A DNA stretch of 64,000 nt from Pseudomonas sputi (GCF_021603585.1 NZ_BQHI01000003.1:310001-374000); one strand, 5' to 3'. Shown: positions 20,250 through 37,233, counted from the stretch's first letter. Made by a program: numbers and translations. Notes: generated by a model not told the origin, from the letters alone.

Positions 20250-21197
20250 ATGAACCCGAATTTTCTAGATTTCGAACAGCCGATCGCCGACCTGCAAGCC
20301 AAGATCGAAGAGTTGCGCTTGGTCGGTAATGACAATTCGCTGAATATCGGCGATGAGATTTCCCGCCTGCAGGACAAGAGCAAGACGCTGACCGAAGACA
20401 TCTTCGGCAAGCTGACCAGCTGGCAGATCGCACGTCTGGCGCGTCACCCGAAACGTCCTTACACCCTGGACTACATCGACCACATCTTCACCGAGTTCGA
20501 CGAACTGCACGGTGACCGTCACTTCTCCGACGACGCGGCCATTGTGGGCGGCGTGGCACGTCTGGAAGACCAGCCAGTGATGGTGATCGGCCACCAGAAG
20601 GGCCGTGAAGTGCGTGAAAAGGTACGCCGCAACTTCGGCATGCCGCGTCCGGAAGGCTACCGCAAGGCTTGCCGCCTGATGGAAATGGCCGAGCGTTTCA
20701 AGATGCCGATCCTGACCTTCATCGACACCCCGGGTGCCTACCCTGGCATCGACGCCGAAGAGCGCAACCAGAGCGAAGCGATTGCCTGGAACCTGCGCGT
20801 CATGGCCCGCCTGAAAACCCCGATCATCGCCACTGTGATTGGTGAAGGCGGTTCCGGCGGTGCACTGGCGATCGGCGTGTGCGACCAGCTGAACATGCTG
20901 CAGTACTCGACCTACGCGGTGATCTCGCCGGAAGGCTGCGCTTCGATTCTGTGGAAAACCGCAGAGAAGGCGCCGGATGCTGCTGAGGCCATGGGCATCA
21001 CCGCCGAGCGTCTGAAAGGCCTGGGCATCGTCGACAAGGTGATCAGCGAGCCCCTGGGCGGCGCCCACCGTGATCCGGCCGCTGCTGCTGCATCGATCCG
21101 CGCCGAGCTGAGTTCGCAACTGGCGATGCTGAAGAAGTTCGACAACGAAGCGCTGCTCAAGCGTCGTTACGATCGTCTGATGAGCTACGGTCTCTGA
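20250..21197 (+). CDS. accA: Acetyl-CoA carboxylase carboxyltransferase subunit alpha
   Basis: AccA pairs with AccD to transfer the carboxyl group from biotin to acetyl-CoA, the committed step of fatty acid synthesis. The 315-residue protein starts [22 protein letters not shown], with [24 protein letters not shown]-type crotonase-fold residues and [23 protein letters not shown]. The start at 20250 gives the conserved N-terminus; an in-frame start at 20223 would add nine unrelated residues. dnaE-accA-tilS is the usual gammaproteobacterial order. Confidence 0.97.
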   Translation: MNPNFLDFEQPIADLQAKIEELRLVGNDNSLNIGDEISRLQDKSKTLTEDIFGKLTSWQIARLARHPKRPYTLDYIDHIFTEFDELHGDRHFSDDAAIVGGVARLEDQPVMVIGHQKGREVREKVRRNFGMPRPEGYRKACRLMEMAERFKMPILTFIDTPGAYPGIDAEERNQSEAIAWNLRVMARLKTPIIATVIGEGGSGGALAIGVCDQLNMLQYSTYAVISPEGCASILWKTAEKAPDAAEAMGITAERLKGLGIVDKVISEPLGGAHRDPAAAAASIRAELSSQLAMLKKFDNEALLKRRYDRLMSYGL

Positions 21198-21230
21198 TCG
21201 AACGCCGATTTGGCTGACAATGCAAAACAC

Positions 21231-21320
21231 TGTGGGAGCGGGCTTGCCCGCGAATGCGATGTAACATTCAACAATTGTGTTGGCTGTTTCACCGCTTTCG
21301 CGAGCAAGCCCGCTCCCACA
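21231..21320. repeat. REPIN: two inverted Pseudomonas REP sequences
   Basis: TGTGGGAGCGGGCTTGCCCG at 21231-21250 recurs inverted as CGAGCAAGCCCGCTCCCACA at 21301-21320, separated by about 50 bases. This is the dispersed REP palindrome of P. fluorescens-group genomes arranged as a REP doublet, in the spacer between accA and tilS. Confidence 0.92.
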
Positions 21321-21344
21321 TTTGGTTTGTGAAAAGGTAGAAAA

Positions 21345-22673
21345 ATGGGTCAGCCCTCGATTGATTTGCCTTCCAGGCTTCTGCGCAATCTCAAGCCCTG
21401 GCTCAGCGCTTCCCATTGGCGCGTCGCCTTCTCCGGTGGCCTCGATTCCACCGTCCTGCTGCACATTCTGGCCAATCTCGCCAAAACCGAATCCCTTCCT
21501 GCGCTAAGCGCCATCCATGTTCATCACGGCCTTCAGGCTGTGGCCGACGCATGGCCGGCGCATTGCCAGGCGGTTTGCGATGAACTGTCGGTGCCGCTGC
21601 AAGTGGTGCGTGTGCAGGTGCAGCCGGGGGCGAGTCTGGAGCGGGCGGCGCGGGATGCGCGCTATGCGGCGTTCACTGCGGCGACCCAGGCCAAGGATGT
21701 GCTGCTGACCGGGCAGCACCGCGATGATCAGGCCGAAACACTGTTGTTCCGTCTGCTGCGTGGCGCCGGCGTGCGTGGGCTGTCCGGAATGCCGGTCACG
21801 CGAGCGCTGGGGCAGGGCAGTCTGGTTAGGCCGTTGCTCGACATCACACGCGCAGAGCTGGAAGCCTATGCTCGGGAACATGGCCTGCATTGGGTCGAGG
21901 ATCCGTCGAATCAGGATTGGCAGTTCTCGCGCAATTACCTGCGCCATCAGGTCATGCCACTGCTGACCGGGCGCTGGCCGCAGGCACACGCCAGCATGGC
22001 CCGCAGCGCGGCGCATTTGCGCGAGGCGCAGGGGTTGCTTGATGAGCTGGCGAAGATTGATCTGGCGCAAGCGAGCATGCCTGGCGAGTTCGAATGGCCG
22101 GGATTGCCATCACTGGAGTTTGCAGCTATCGCGGGGTTATCCGATGCCCGTCAGCGAAATGCACTCAGCCACTGGCTTGAGCCGCTGACCCGACTGCCGG
22201 ATACCGACCATTGGTCGGGTTGGGCGGACCTGCGGGACGCCGGCAACGATGCCTCGCCGATCTGGCGTCTGGCGGATGGCGCGTTGCACCGAAGCGCCGG
22301 TCGCTTGTGGTGGCTCAGCGGACAATGGCTTCGCACGCCGGTGGTCAGCGGCGACTGGCACGAGCCGTCGCTGGCGCTACGCTTGCCCGATAACGGACGT
22401 GTCATGTTCAGCGGTCAGACTCCCGCCGGTCCGCTGCAAATCCGCTATCGGCGGGGCGGCGAGGTGATGTATCTGGCGGAGCGCGGCCATCGTGATCTCA
22501 AGCGCCTGCTCAATGAGCGCGCGGTGCCGGGCTTCGTGCGTGGCAGATTGCCGCTGCTGTTTCGCGGTGAGGAATTGCTCGCCGTGGCGAACCTGCCGGG
22601 GCTCGATGGCAATGCGCTGCAAGGCTGGCGATTGCATTGGCAGCCTTCGGACGAAGATCAAGGTTTGAGATGA
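21345..22673 (+). CDS. tilS: tRNA(Ile)-lysidine synthetase
   Basis: TilS converts C34 of the CAU-anticodon tRNA-Ile to lysidine, so that it reads AUA and not AUG. The 442-residue protein has the PP-loop ATP-binding motif FSGGLDSTVLLH near residues 28-39, HVHHGLQAVADAW, and GQHRDDQAETLLFRLLRGAG. The C-terminal domain (YRRGGEVMYLAERGHRDLKRLLNERAVP is its recognisable region) binds the tRNA acceptor. It begins just after a REPIN, so it probably has a separate promoter or depends on read-through from accA. Confidence 0.95.
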   Translation: MGQPSIDLPSRLLRNLKPWLSASHWRVAFSGGLDSTVLLHILANLAKTESLPALSAIHVHHGLQAVADAWPAHCQAVCDELSVPLQVVRVQVQPGASLERAARDARYAAFTAATQAKDVLLTGQHRDDQAETLLFRLLRGAGVRGLSGMPVTRALGQGSLVRPLLDITRAELEAYAREHGLHWVEDPSNQDWQFSRNYLRHQVMPLLTGRWPQAHASMARSAAHLREAQGLLDELAKIDLAQASMPGEFEWPGLPSLEFAAIAGLSDARQRNALSHWLEPLTRLPDTDHWSGWADLRDAGNDASPIWRLADGALHRSAGRLWWLSGQWLRTPVVSGDWHEPSLALRLPDNGRVMFSGQTPAGPLQIRYRRGGEVMYLAERGHRDLKRLLNERAVPGFVRGRLPLLFRGEELLAVANLPGLDGNALQGWRLHWQPSDEDQGLR

Positions 22674-22926
22674 AGGGGGCATTCCGGTAGACTACGCTCC
22701 CTTCTTGATACAACTTCTGTGGATTCGCCTGAATTGCAGGAGTTGCCGATTACCAAGCAGTCTTTGCTGGGCGATTCCAAAAAATGTGTAGCGAGCAACG
22801 TACCGGTGTTTTCACTTCCGGTCTGTCCCAACGCGGCGGTTTTTTTGAAAGGTGCACTGTGATTAATGCAGGTGATCGGGGGCTTCGGCCTTCCTTCGCT
22901 TTCCCCGGCGGCTCGGACCGCTTTAA

Positions 22927-25430
<2,504 letters not shown>

Positions 25431-25448
25431 ACCTCAATTCTCCGGTAA

Positions 25449-26876
<1,428 letters not shown>

Positions 26877-27047
26877 GCAGTAAATGATAGAAAGACACCG
26901 GATTGTGTCGGAAAAGTCGTGACAGCGATGGATTTGCCACTAATCTGATGCCTTATATGCACAAGCCTGGATATTCCAGGCTTCGTGCTATCAGATGCTT
27001 CAAAGTTTTGGCGTGGCTGTCTTTTTTCACTGGATACCTGATATTCG

Positions 27048-27326
27048 ATGCGCAGTCCTTACTGGTTGTTTCTCGTTTTGCTCTTGCTGCTGGCCGGTCT
27101 GCAGTACCGCCTGTGGTTGGGCAATGGCAGTCTGGCGCAAGTTGCCGAACTGAATCAGCAGATTGCTGATCAGCACGCCGAGAACGAAGCCCTGCTGGAG
27201 CGCAACCGGGTGATGGATGCTGAAGTCAGCGAGTTGAAGAAAGGCATGGAGACCGTCGAAGAGCGGGCTCGTCACGAACTGGGCATGGTCAAGGACGGCG
27301 AAACCCTTTACCAGTTGGCCCAATGA
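27048..27326 (+). CDS. ftsB: Cell division protein FtsB
   Basis: FtsB is a small bitopic inner-membrane protein of the FtsQLB complex that activates septal wall synthesis. The 92-residue protein has one membrane helix (YWLFLVLLLLLAGLQYRLWL, residues 5-24), a coiled coil from about 28 to 70 (VAELNQQIADQHAENEALLE), and the conserved EERARHELGMVKDGE near the end. It overlaps the ispD start by four bases. The 171-base spacer from eno has no other gene. Confidence 0.95.
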   Translation: MRSPYWLFLVLLLLLAGLQYRLWLGNGSLAQVAELNQQIADQHAENEALLERNRVMDAEVSELKKGMETVEERARHELGMVKDGETLYQLAQ

Positions 27327-28026
27327 TCGATTCCCTGCCGGCCTTCTGGGCCGTGATTCCTGCCGCGGGCGTTGGCGCCCGTATGGCCGCGGACCGTCCC
27401 AAGCAATACCTGCAACTGGGCGGGCGCACAATTCTTGAGCACAGCCTCGGCTGTTTCCTCGATCACCCGAGCCTCAAGGGGCTGGTGATCAGTCTCGCCG
27501 TCGATGATCCTTATTGGCCGAACCTGGCCAGCGCCAGCGATCCGCGAATTCAACGGGTTGACGGTGGCGCCGAACGTTCCGGTTCGGTGCTCAACGCCTT
27601 GCTGCATTTGCATGCGCAAGGCGCCGACGACGAGGACTGGGTGCTGGTGCACGATGCGGCACGGCCCAATCTCAGCCGTGACGATCTCGACAAACTGCTC
27701 GCAGAACTTGCGAACGACCCGGTCGGTGGTTTGCTGGCTGTGCCGGCGAAGGACACCCTGAAACGGGTCGACAAGCACGGTCGAGTAGTGGAAACCGTGG
27801 ATCGCAGCGTGATCTGGCAGGCCTACACGCCGCAGATGTTCCGCCTCGGTGCCTTGCACCGGGCACTGGCGGACAGTCTGGTGGCCGATGCCGTGATCAC
27901 CGATGAAGCCTCGGCAATGGAGTGGGCCGGGTCGGCGCCGCGTCTGATCGAAGGCCGCGCGGATAACCTGAAAGTCACCCGCCCGGAAGACCTTGAATGG
28001 CTGCGTCAGCGCTGGACCAACCGTCG

Positions 28027-28030
<4 letters not shown>
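27323..28030 (+). CDS. ispD: 2-C-methyl-D-erythritol 4-phosphate cytidylyltransferase
   Basis: IspD makes CDP-methylerythritol, the third step of the MEP pathway. The 235-residue protein has the nucleotide-binding start FWAVIPAAGVGARMAADRPKQYL, VLVHDAARPNLS near residue 112-123, and TDEASAMEWAG near the C-terminus. It overlaps ftsB by ATGA. Its TAA overlaps, base for base, the stop of the convergent LysR-type gene, so there is no spacer terminator between them. Confidence 0.96.
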
Positions 28031-30152
<2,122 letters not shown>

Positions 30153-30207
30153 TCAATCGCGATGCCACGGCTGCCGATGTGCAGCCGTGATTGCGTAGGA
30201 GTCCTAC

Positions 30208-31053
30208 ATGAGTCTGGAAAACATCTCCTGTCAGAAAAGTTTCGGTGGTTGGCACAAGCGCTATCGCCATCGTTCCGAAGTGCTGGGTTGCGACATGGTG
30301 TTCGCCGTGTACCTGCCGCCGCAGGCAGAGCAGGGCGGCAAGTTGCCGGTGCTGTACTGGCTGTCGGGTCTGACCTGCACGGACGAGAACTTCATGCAGA
30401 AGGCCGGTGCCATGCGCATGGCGGCTGAACTGGGGCTGATTATCGTGGCCCCGGACACCAGTCCGCGTGGCCCGGATGTACCGGGTGATCCCGACGGGGC
30501 CTGGGATTTCGGTCTCGGTGCCGGGTTTTATCTGAATGCCACGCAGGAACCCTGGTCGCGGCACTATCGGATGCATGACTACGTCGTGCAGGAATTGCCT
30601 TCACTGGTTGAAGCGCATTTCCCGGCGTCGGACAAGCGCAGCATCAGCGGCCATTCCATGGGCGGTCACGGTGCGCTGGTCTGCGCGTTGCGCAATCCGG
30701 GGCGTTATCAGTCGGTGTCAGCGTTCTCGCCGATCAATAATCCGATTGATTGTCCGTGGGGCCAGAAAGCCTTCAGCCGCTATCTGGGCGAAGACCGATC
30801 GAAATGGCGCGAGTGGGATGCCTGTGCATTGCTCGCCGAGGCGAAAGAGAAACTGCCATTGTTGGTCGATCAGGGTGATCGCGACGATTTCCTCGCCACC
30901 CAACTCAAACCGGAAGCGCTGCAACAAACGGCAAAACAAGCGGGTCATCCACTGACGTTGCGCCTGCAGCCGGGCTACGATCACAGCTATTTCTTCATCG
31001 CGAGCTTCATTGACGACCACTTGCAGCATCACGCGCGCGCTCTGCACGAGTAA
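30208..31053 (+). CDS. fghA: S-formylglutathione hydrolase
   Basis: This serine esterase hydrolyses S-formylglutathione to formate and glutathione, completing formaldehyde detoxification. The 281-residue alpha/beta hydrolase has [13 protein letters not shown] (oxyanion region), [13 protein letters not shown] with the nucleophile Ser150, [11 protein letters not shown] holding the Asp and GYDHSYFFI holding the His. GTAGGAGTCCTAC precedes the start. It lies 55 bases after the dehydrogenase gene and is followed by a terminator. Confidence 0.97.
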   Translation: MSLENISCQKSFGGWHKRYRHRSEVLGCDMVFAVYLPPQAEQGGKLPVLYWLSGLTCTDENFMQKAGAMRMAAELGLIIVAPDTSPRGPDVPGDPDGAWDFGLGAGFYLNATQEPWSRHYRMHDYVVQELPSLVEAHFPASDKRSISGHSMGGHGALVCALRNPGRYQSVSAFSPINNPIDCPWGQKAFSRYLGEDRSKWREWDACALLAEAKEKLPLLVDQGDRDDFLATQLKPEALQQTAKQAGHPLTLRLQPGYDHSYFFIASFIDDHLQHHARALHE

Positions 31054-31066
31054 TGCAGGTAGAATC

Positions 31067-31096
31067 ACGCCCTGACAAAAATCGGGGCGTTTTTTT
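31067..31096 (+). terminator. Intrinsic terminator after fghA, abutting the ispF start codon
   Basis: ACGCCC (31067-31072) pairs with GGGCGT (31085-31090) and is followed by six or seven T residues that end immediately before the ispF ATG at 31097. TAGAAT at 31060-31065 just upstream resembles a -10 box that could serve ispF. Confidence 0.7.
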
Positions 31097-31570
31097 ATGC
31101 GTATTGGCCACGGCTATGATGTGCACCGTTTCGCTGAAGGCGATTTCATTACTCTGGGCGGCGTACGAATCGCACACGGCTTCGGGCTGCTCGCTCACTC
31201 CGACGGTGACGTCCTGCTGCACGCCTTGAGCGATGCCTTGCTCGGCGCGGCTGCGCTGGGTGACATTGGCAAACACTTCCCGGACACCGACCCGCAATTC
31301 AAGGGCGCCGACAGCCGAGTGCTGTTGCGTCATGTGGTCAGCCTGATCCACGCCAAAGGCTGGAAAGTCGGCAACGTCGACAACACCATCGTTGCCCAGG
31401 CACCGAAGATGGCCCCTCATATCGAATCGATGCGTGCGCTGATTGCCGCGGATCTTCAGGTTGAACTGGACCAAGTGAACGTGAAAGCCACCACCACCGA
31501 GAAGCTCGGCTTCGTCGGTCGCGAAGAAGGCATCGCCGTGCATTCCGTTGCCTTGTTGCTGCGCGCATGA
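31097..31570 (+). CDS. ispF: 2-C-methyl-D-erythritol 2,4-cyclodiphosphate synthase
   Basis: IspF cyclises the phosphorylated CDP-methylerythritol intermediate in the MEP pathway. The 157-residue protein begins [12 protein letters not shown], with the metal ligands Asp8 and His10, then [33 protein letters not shown], and ends with [18 protein letters not shown]. Unlike many bacteria, where ispD and ispF are adjacent, here the formaldehyde unit separates them; this is the usual Pseudomonas arrangement. It overlaps truD by ATGA. Confidence 0.97.
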   Translation: MRIGHGYDVHRFAEGDFITLGGVRIAHGFGLLAHSDGDVLLHALSDALLGAAALGDIGKHFPDTDPQFKGADSRVLLRHVVSLIHAKGWKVGNVDNTIVAQAPKMAPHIESMRALIAADLQVELDQVNVKATTTEKLGFVGREEGIAVHSVALLLRA

Positions 31571-32612
31571 ACGAACTGCAACTGCTCGGCCCACGGGCCT
31601 ATGGCGACGCCCTCGGCACTGCGGTACTGAAAGCCATCGCCGAAGACTTTCAGGTCGATGAAGTGCTCGACATTCCGTTCAGCGGAGACGGCGAACACCT
31701 GTGGATCTGGGTGGAAAAACGCGGGCTGAACACCGAAGAGGCCGCACGCCGTATCGCCAAGGCGGCCGGTGTGCCGCTACGTACGGTGAGTTACGCCGGG
31801 CTCAAGGATCGTCAGGCGCTGACCCGCCAGTGGTTCAGCGTGCAACTGCCGGGCAAGGCCGATCCGGATCTGTCGGCGGCGGAAAACGATACGCTGAAAA
31901 TCCTCAAGACCACCCGCCACAAGCGCAAGCTGCAACGCGGTGCGCATTCGGCCAACGGTTTCACGCTGCGCCTGACCCAGTTCAATGGCGACAAGGCCGC
32001 CATCGACGAGCGTCTGCAACTGATCACCAAACAAGGCATCCCGAATTACTTCGGCGCCCAGCGTTTCGGCCATGACGGTGGCAACGTTGTCGATGCCCGC
32101 TCCTGGGCCGCGCGCAAGGCACTGCCGGAGCAACGCAATGTGCGTTCGCGACTGCTGTCGACCGCGCGCAGTGTTCTGTTCAATCAGGTGCTGGCAGCGC
32201 GAGTGGCCGATGGTACCTGGCAGCGTGCTCTGGTCGGCGATCTGCTGGCGTTCACCGACAGCCGCAGCTTTTTCCCGGCCGGTGAAGCCGAGTGCAGCGA
32301 TCCGCGTCTGGCGATTCTTGACCTGCACCCGACCGGTCCGCAGTGGGGCGAAGGTGACTCGCCGGCGGCCGGGCTTGTCCATGATCTGGAGCAGGGGATC
32401 GCCGCACGCGAGGCGGATCTGCGCGATTGGTTGATTAATGCCGGTATGAGCCACGAACGTCGCATCCTGCGACTGCCCATTGGCGGGTTGACGTGGCATT
32501 ATCCCGAGCCTGACATTCTGCAACTGGAATTCGTCCTCCCGGCCGGATGCTTCGCGACCGTATTGGTGCGCGAGCTCGTTGATCTGGTGCCGGTGGGGCA
32601 GACGGACAGCCC

Positions 32613-32625
<13 letters not shown>
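31567..32625 (+). CDS. truD: tRNA pseudouridine(13) synthase
   Basis: TruD forms pseudouridine at position 13 of tRNA-Glu. The 352-residue protein has the catalytic Asp81 in [33 protein letters not shown], and the family-specific insertion domain in the second half. Its last codons overlap surE by 13 bases, in a packed ispF-truD-surE-pcm unit. Confidence 0.96.
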
Positions 32626-34039
<1,414 letters not shown>

Positions 34040-34249
34040 GCATTTGTTCAGGCCGCTGAATTCCTGTTCAACGCGCCTGTCTTACAGCGGCAGCGAGTGT
34101 TTAAACAGGAAGGATCGTCTACAAGCAAACGTGTGCGCCAGGCGATAGCGCTTCTATAAAGGTAAAGCCGGTTGCGCCCGTTATACTTGCGAAGTTTCAT
34201 GCCGAAACCGGCATTCCACATTTTTCAGCCACCACAAAGGGAGCGGCGG

Positions 34250-35131
34250 GTGAGTCTCACAGTCATTGCGCAGCGTATGGGTAACACGAGCTTTCAGCGC
34301 CTGGTGACTGGCCTTGTCTTGAGCACCTTGCTGGTCGGTTGCTCCAGCACAAAATCGAGCAACGTTCGGGTCGTTGATCGCAACAGTACGGTGGCCCAGC
34401 GTCCTACAGTGACGACCGGACAGTATGTAGTCCGTCCGGGCGACACTCTGTTCTCCATCGCTTTTCGCTACGGCTGGGACTACAAAGCCCTCGCCGCCCG
34501 GAACAATATTCCTACGCCATACACGATACATCCGGGTCAGGCGATTCGCTTCGACGGGCGCACCGGTTCAACGTCGACTGCGGTTGTCAGCAACTCCGGC
34601 TCTTCAGCGTCTTCGTCCAGTAAAACCACGGTTATCCGGCGCCAGGCAAATGGCACGACAACCACTACAACCACGCGATCCGGCGCGGCTTCCACGACGG
34701 TTGTACCGTCCGTCGCCAACAAGCAAACACCCGCTCCACTGCCTTCACCGGGCCCAGCCCCGACCGGCTGGGGATGGCCATCTAATGGCATTCTGATTGG
34801 TAAATTCTCTTCAAACGGTAGTTTGAATAAAGGAATTGATATCGCCGGAGATTTGGGACAGCCTGTTTTAGCTGCGTCTGATGGGACAGTGGTATACGCC
34901 GGGAGTGGCTTAAGGGGCTACGGCGAATTGGTCATCATCAAACACAGCGAAACCTACGTCAGTGCTTACGGACACAACCGTCGGCTGTTGGTACGGGAGG
35001 GGCAGCAGGTCAAGGTCGGACAGACAATTGCCGAAATGGGGTCAACGGGTACAGACCGGGTGAAACTGCATTTTGAGATTCGCCGACAAGGTAAACCTGT
35101 AGATCCGCTGCAGTTCCTGCCCAGACGTTGA
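34250..35131 (+). CDS. nlpD: NlpD-like murein hydrolase activator lipoprotein
   Basis: NlpD activates the amidase that splits septal peptidoglycan. The 293-residue lipoprotein starts with GTG at 34250 after AAGGGAGCGG; an in-frame upstream ATG at 34172 would bury the signal peptide. The lipobox is LLVGC with the lipidated Cys31. A LysM domain follows (QYVVRPGDTLFSIAFRYGWD, residues 58-101), then a Ser/Thr/Pro-rich linker, then a LytM/M23 domain from about residue 190. That domain reads NKGIDIAGDLG where active enzymes have HxGxD, so it is catalytically degenerate like E. coli NlpD. It precedes rpoS as in most gammaproteobacteria. Confidence 0.93.
   Translation: MSLTVIAQRMGNTSFQRLVTGLVLSTLLVGCSSTKSSNVRVVDRNSTVAQRPTVTTGQYVVRPGDTLFSIAFRYGWDYKALAARNNIPTPYTIHPGQAIRFDGRTGSTSTAVVSNSGSSASSSSKTTVIRRQANGTTTTTTTRSGAASTTVVPSVANKQTPAPLPSPGPAPTGWGWPSNGILIGKFSSNGSLNKGIDIAGDLGQPVLAASDGTVVYAGSGLRGYGELVIIKHSETYVSAYGHNRRLLVREGQQVKVGQTIAEMGSTGTDRVKLHFEIRRQGKPVDPLQFLPRR
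34795..34890 (+). promoter_or_regulatory. AT-richer segment in nlpD, candidate rpoS promoter region
   Basis: Within nlpD this stretch is visibly richer in A and T than its surroundings. It lies 350-440 bases upstream of rpoS, where the main rpoS promoter of pseudomonads is known to sit inside nlpD. I cannot assign clear -35 and -10 boxes. Confidence 0.3.
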
Positions 35132-35237
35132 TTTGCAGACCAGCCTGTTCCGTCACGTAGAGGGGACAGGCTCCAGCGCTGCCAAGGATAAAGGCGTCGC
35201 TTGAGCTTGGGGTCGAACTCACCAAAGGACTATAACA

Positions 35238-36245
35238 ATGGCTCTCAGTAAAGAAGTGCCGGAGTTTGACATCGACGATGAGGTTCTCCTGATGGAGACC
35301 GGCATCGATTCGGATTCGATGTCGAATGATGAAGGGGCTGCTCCACCTTCCGTTCGTGCCAAATCCAAACACTCCGCTTCACTTAAACAACACAAGTACA
35401 TCGATTACACTCGGGCACTCGATGCCACGCAGCTGTACCTCAACGAAATCGGCTTTTCCCCTCTGCTCTCCCCGGAAGAAGAAGTTCATTTTGCGCGCTT
35501 GTCGCAAAGTGGCGATCCTGCCGGGCGCAAGCGCATGATCGAAAGTAACCTGCGGCTGGTCGTCAAGATCGCCCGGCGTTACGTCAATCGGGGGCTGTCG
35601 CTGCTGGATCTGATCGAAGAGGGCAACCTCGGACTGATCCGCGCGGTGGAAAAGTTCGATCCCGAGCGCGGCTTCCGCTTCTCGACCTATGCGACCTGGT
35701 GGATTCGTCAGACCATCGAACGCGCAATCATGAATCAGACTCGGACCATCCGGTTGCCGATTCATGTGGTCAAGGAGCTCAACGTGTACCTGCGGGCTGC
35801 ACGTGAGCTGACGCAAAAGCTCGACCACGAACCTTCACCCGAAGAAATCGCCAACCTGCTGGAAAAACCGGTGGGTGAGGTCAAGCGCATGCTGGGCCTG
35901 AACGAGCGGGTTTCTTCGGTCGACGTCTCGCTGGGTCCGGATTCGGATAAAACCCTGCTGGACACCCTGACGGATGACCGTCCGACCGATCCGTGTGAAC
36001 TGCTGCAGGATGATGATCTGTCGCAGAGCATCGATCAATGGCTCTCGGAACTGACCGACAAGCAACGCGAAGTGGTGGTGCGCCGTTTCGGCCTGCGCGG
36101 CCACGAGAGCAGCACGCTGGAAGATGTAGGCCTGGAGATCGGCCTGACTCGGGAACGGGTGAGACAGATCCAGGTGGAAGGCCTCAAGCGCCTTCGGGAA
36201 ATACTCGAGAAGAACGGCCTGTCGAGCGAGTCGCTGTTTCAATAA
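35238..36245 (+). CDS. rpoS: RNA polymerase sigma factor RpoS (sigma38)
   Basis: RpoS directs stationary-phase and stress transcription. The 335-residue protein has region 1.2 ([22 protein letters not shown]), region 2 ([35 protein letters not shown] followed by [17 protein letters not shown], which melts and contacts the -10), region 3, and region 4 with the helix-turn-helix [35 protein letters not shown] at 35222-35228 is the ribosome-binding site. It follows nlpD by 106 bases and ends at a strong terminator. Confidence 0.98.
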   Translation: MALSKEVPEFDIDDEVLLMETGIDSDSMSNDEGAAPPSVRAKSKHSASLKQHKYIDYTRALDATQLYLNEIGFSPLLSPEEEVHFARLSQSGDPAGRKRMIESNLRLVVKIARRYVNRGLSLLDLIEEGNLGLIRAVEKFDPERGFRFSTYATWWIRQTIERAIMNQTRTIRLPIHVVKELNVYLRAARELTQKLDHEPSPEEIANLLEKPVGEVKRMLGLNERVSSVDVSLGPDSDKTLLDTLTDDRPTDPCELLQDDDLSQSIDQWLSELTDKQREVVVRRFGLRGHESSTLEDVGLEIGLTRERVRQIQVEGLKRLREILEKNGLSSESLFQ

Positions 36246-36271
36246 GCCACCCGCATGACCGCCAGGCAGTA

Positions 36272-36297
36272 AGCCCCGACTCGTTCGGGGCTTTTTG
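36272..36297 (+). terminator. Intrinsic terminator after rpoS
   Basis: AGCCCCGA (36272-36279) pairs with TCGGGGCT (36285-36292) and is followed by TTTTTG. Confidence 0.9.
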
Positions 36298-36343
36298 TTG
36301 GGGTATCGAAAGCGGCAGATGTTCCCGCCTTGTAGGTTTGCGC

Positions 36344-36361
36344 TGTAAGCCTTTGCTGACT
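36344..36361 (+). promoter_or_regulatory. Candidate GacA box upstream of rsmZ
   Basis: TGTAAG-CCTTTG-CTGACT matches the consensus TGTAAG-N6-CTTACA fully in the left half and at four of six bases in the right half. It lies 173 bases before the rsmZ start, close to the position known for the GacA-responsive upstream element of rsmZ genes in Pseudomonas. Confidence 0.6.
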
Positions 36362-36497
36362 GTATCGTAAGTGTTCGTTATTTTTACACTGCCGCTGAAG
36401 GCGATTGCGCTCATCGTCTTCTTTTAAGTAATTGATCTATATGGCTATTTTTTAATGTTATGAGCTTGTGACAAAGGGCGCGTTCGCCGGAGACCAG

Positions 36498-36525
36498 TTG
36501 CCCCCGCCGGGGAAATCTCTAGTAT
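36498..36525 (+). promoter_or_regulatory. rsmZ promoter
   Basis: TTGCCC (36498-36503) and TAGTAT (36520-36525) are spaced by 16 bases. Transcription from this pair would start at about 36533-36534, exactly where the rsmZ-like sequence begins. Confidence 0.65.
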
Positions 36526-36533
36526 CCGGGTTG

Positions 36534-36662
36534 TGTCGACGGATAGACACGCCCTTCAAGGAAGAGGGGAATGGACATCGCAGGACGCGATTCATCAGGA
36601 CGATGAAAAGGAACACAGGGAATAGGGAAAAAATGTGGGCGGGTCAAACCGCCCCTTTTTTT
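36534..36662 (+). ncRNA. rsmZ: RsmZ small regulatory RNA
   Basis: RsmZ sequesters the translational repressors RsmA/RsmE and so relieves secondary metabolism and biofilm genes under GacS/GacA control. The sequence starts TGTCGACGGATAGACAC, a 5' hairpin with GGA in its loop as in known P. fluorescens RsmZ. It carries nine GGA motifs (36541, 36560, 36568, 36573, 36583, 36598, 36610, 36619 and 36626) and ends in a terminator hairpin GGGCGG/CCGCCC followed by seven T residues. Its length of about 129 bases and its place between rpoS and fdxA match the family. The rest of the rpoS-fdxA gap holds the promoter elements listed separately and an AT-rich stretch with nothing else recognisable. Confidence 0.93.
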
Positions 36663-36691
36663 GCCTGAAAAAAGGCAAAACCCGGAAAAGC

Positions 36692-36714
36692 AAAAAGGCC
36701 CGCGAGGGGCCTTT
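36692..36714 (-). terminator. Intrinsic terminator of fdxA
   Basis: AAAGGCCC and GGGCCTTT form an 8-base-pair stem with a T run on the minus strand, 20 bases past the fdxA stop. It faces the rsmZ terminator on the other strand. Confidence 0.8.
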
Positions 36715-36733
36715 CTTCCAAACGCGGGACAAA

Positions 36734-37057
36734 TCAGCGTTCGAGGTCTTTGATCTTGCCTTTGACGCCATCCCACTCTTCGGCATCCGGCAGCGATTCT
36801 TTCTTCTCGGTGATGTTCGGCCAGATTTCGGCCAGCTCGACGTTCAGCTGAATGAATTCCTGCATTTCTTCCGGAACTTCGTCCTCGGAGAAAATGGCCA
36901 CGGCCGGGCATTCCGGCTCGCACAGAGCGCAGTCGATGCACTCGTCCGGGTGAATTACCAGGAAGTTCGGGCCTTCGTAAAAGCAGTCCACCGGACAGAC
37001 TTCTACGCAGTCGGTGTACTTGCACTTGATGCAGTTGTCGGTGACGACGAAGGTCAT
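36734..37057 (-). CDS. fdxA: Seven-iron ferredoxin FdxA
   Basis: This small electron carrier binds one 3Fe-4S and one 4Fe-4S cluster. The 107-residue protein starts [25 protein letters not shown] and has the second ligand set [12 protein letters not shown] near residues 40-51, typical of the FdxA family in proteobacteria. The C-terminal 45 residues are acidic, as in relatives. It lies downstream of mutS on the same strand, 163 bases apart, a linkage common in Pseudomonas. Confidence 0.96.
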   Translation of the reverse strand: MTFVVTDNCIKCKYTDCVEVCPVDCFYEGPNFLVIHPDECIDCALCEPECPAVAIFSEDEVPEEMQEFIQLNVELAEIWPNITEKKESLPDAEEWDGVKGKIKDLER

Positions 37058-37199
37058 TTCTAATTTTCTCCTCAGGCGGCGGCAGCGTTGCCCCTTCACG
37101 GTTGGGGTCGCCAGGTTCGGGAGCGATGTCTGCCAGCCAGGCTATTAGCCAGCAGCATCCCGAACCGCGCGAGATTCTAACAGCTTGAAGCCGTTTGCG

Positions 37200-37233
37200 T
37201 TATATCCGGTTCGTCGGTGCTTATATCCGGTTC
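37200..37233. repeat. Short direct repeat at the 3' end of mutS
   Basis: TTATATCCGGTTC occurs at 37200-37212 and again at 37221-37233. The right copy encodes the last residues and stop of MutS, and the left copy lies just beyond the stop, so the end of the gene appears to have been duplicated with a 21-base period. Confidence 0.7.

Noticed and set aside
36468-36668. Short plus-strand open frame covering rsmZ
   Set aside because: The region has the promoter, GGA motifs and terminator of RsmZ; the frame has no ribosome-binding site.
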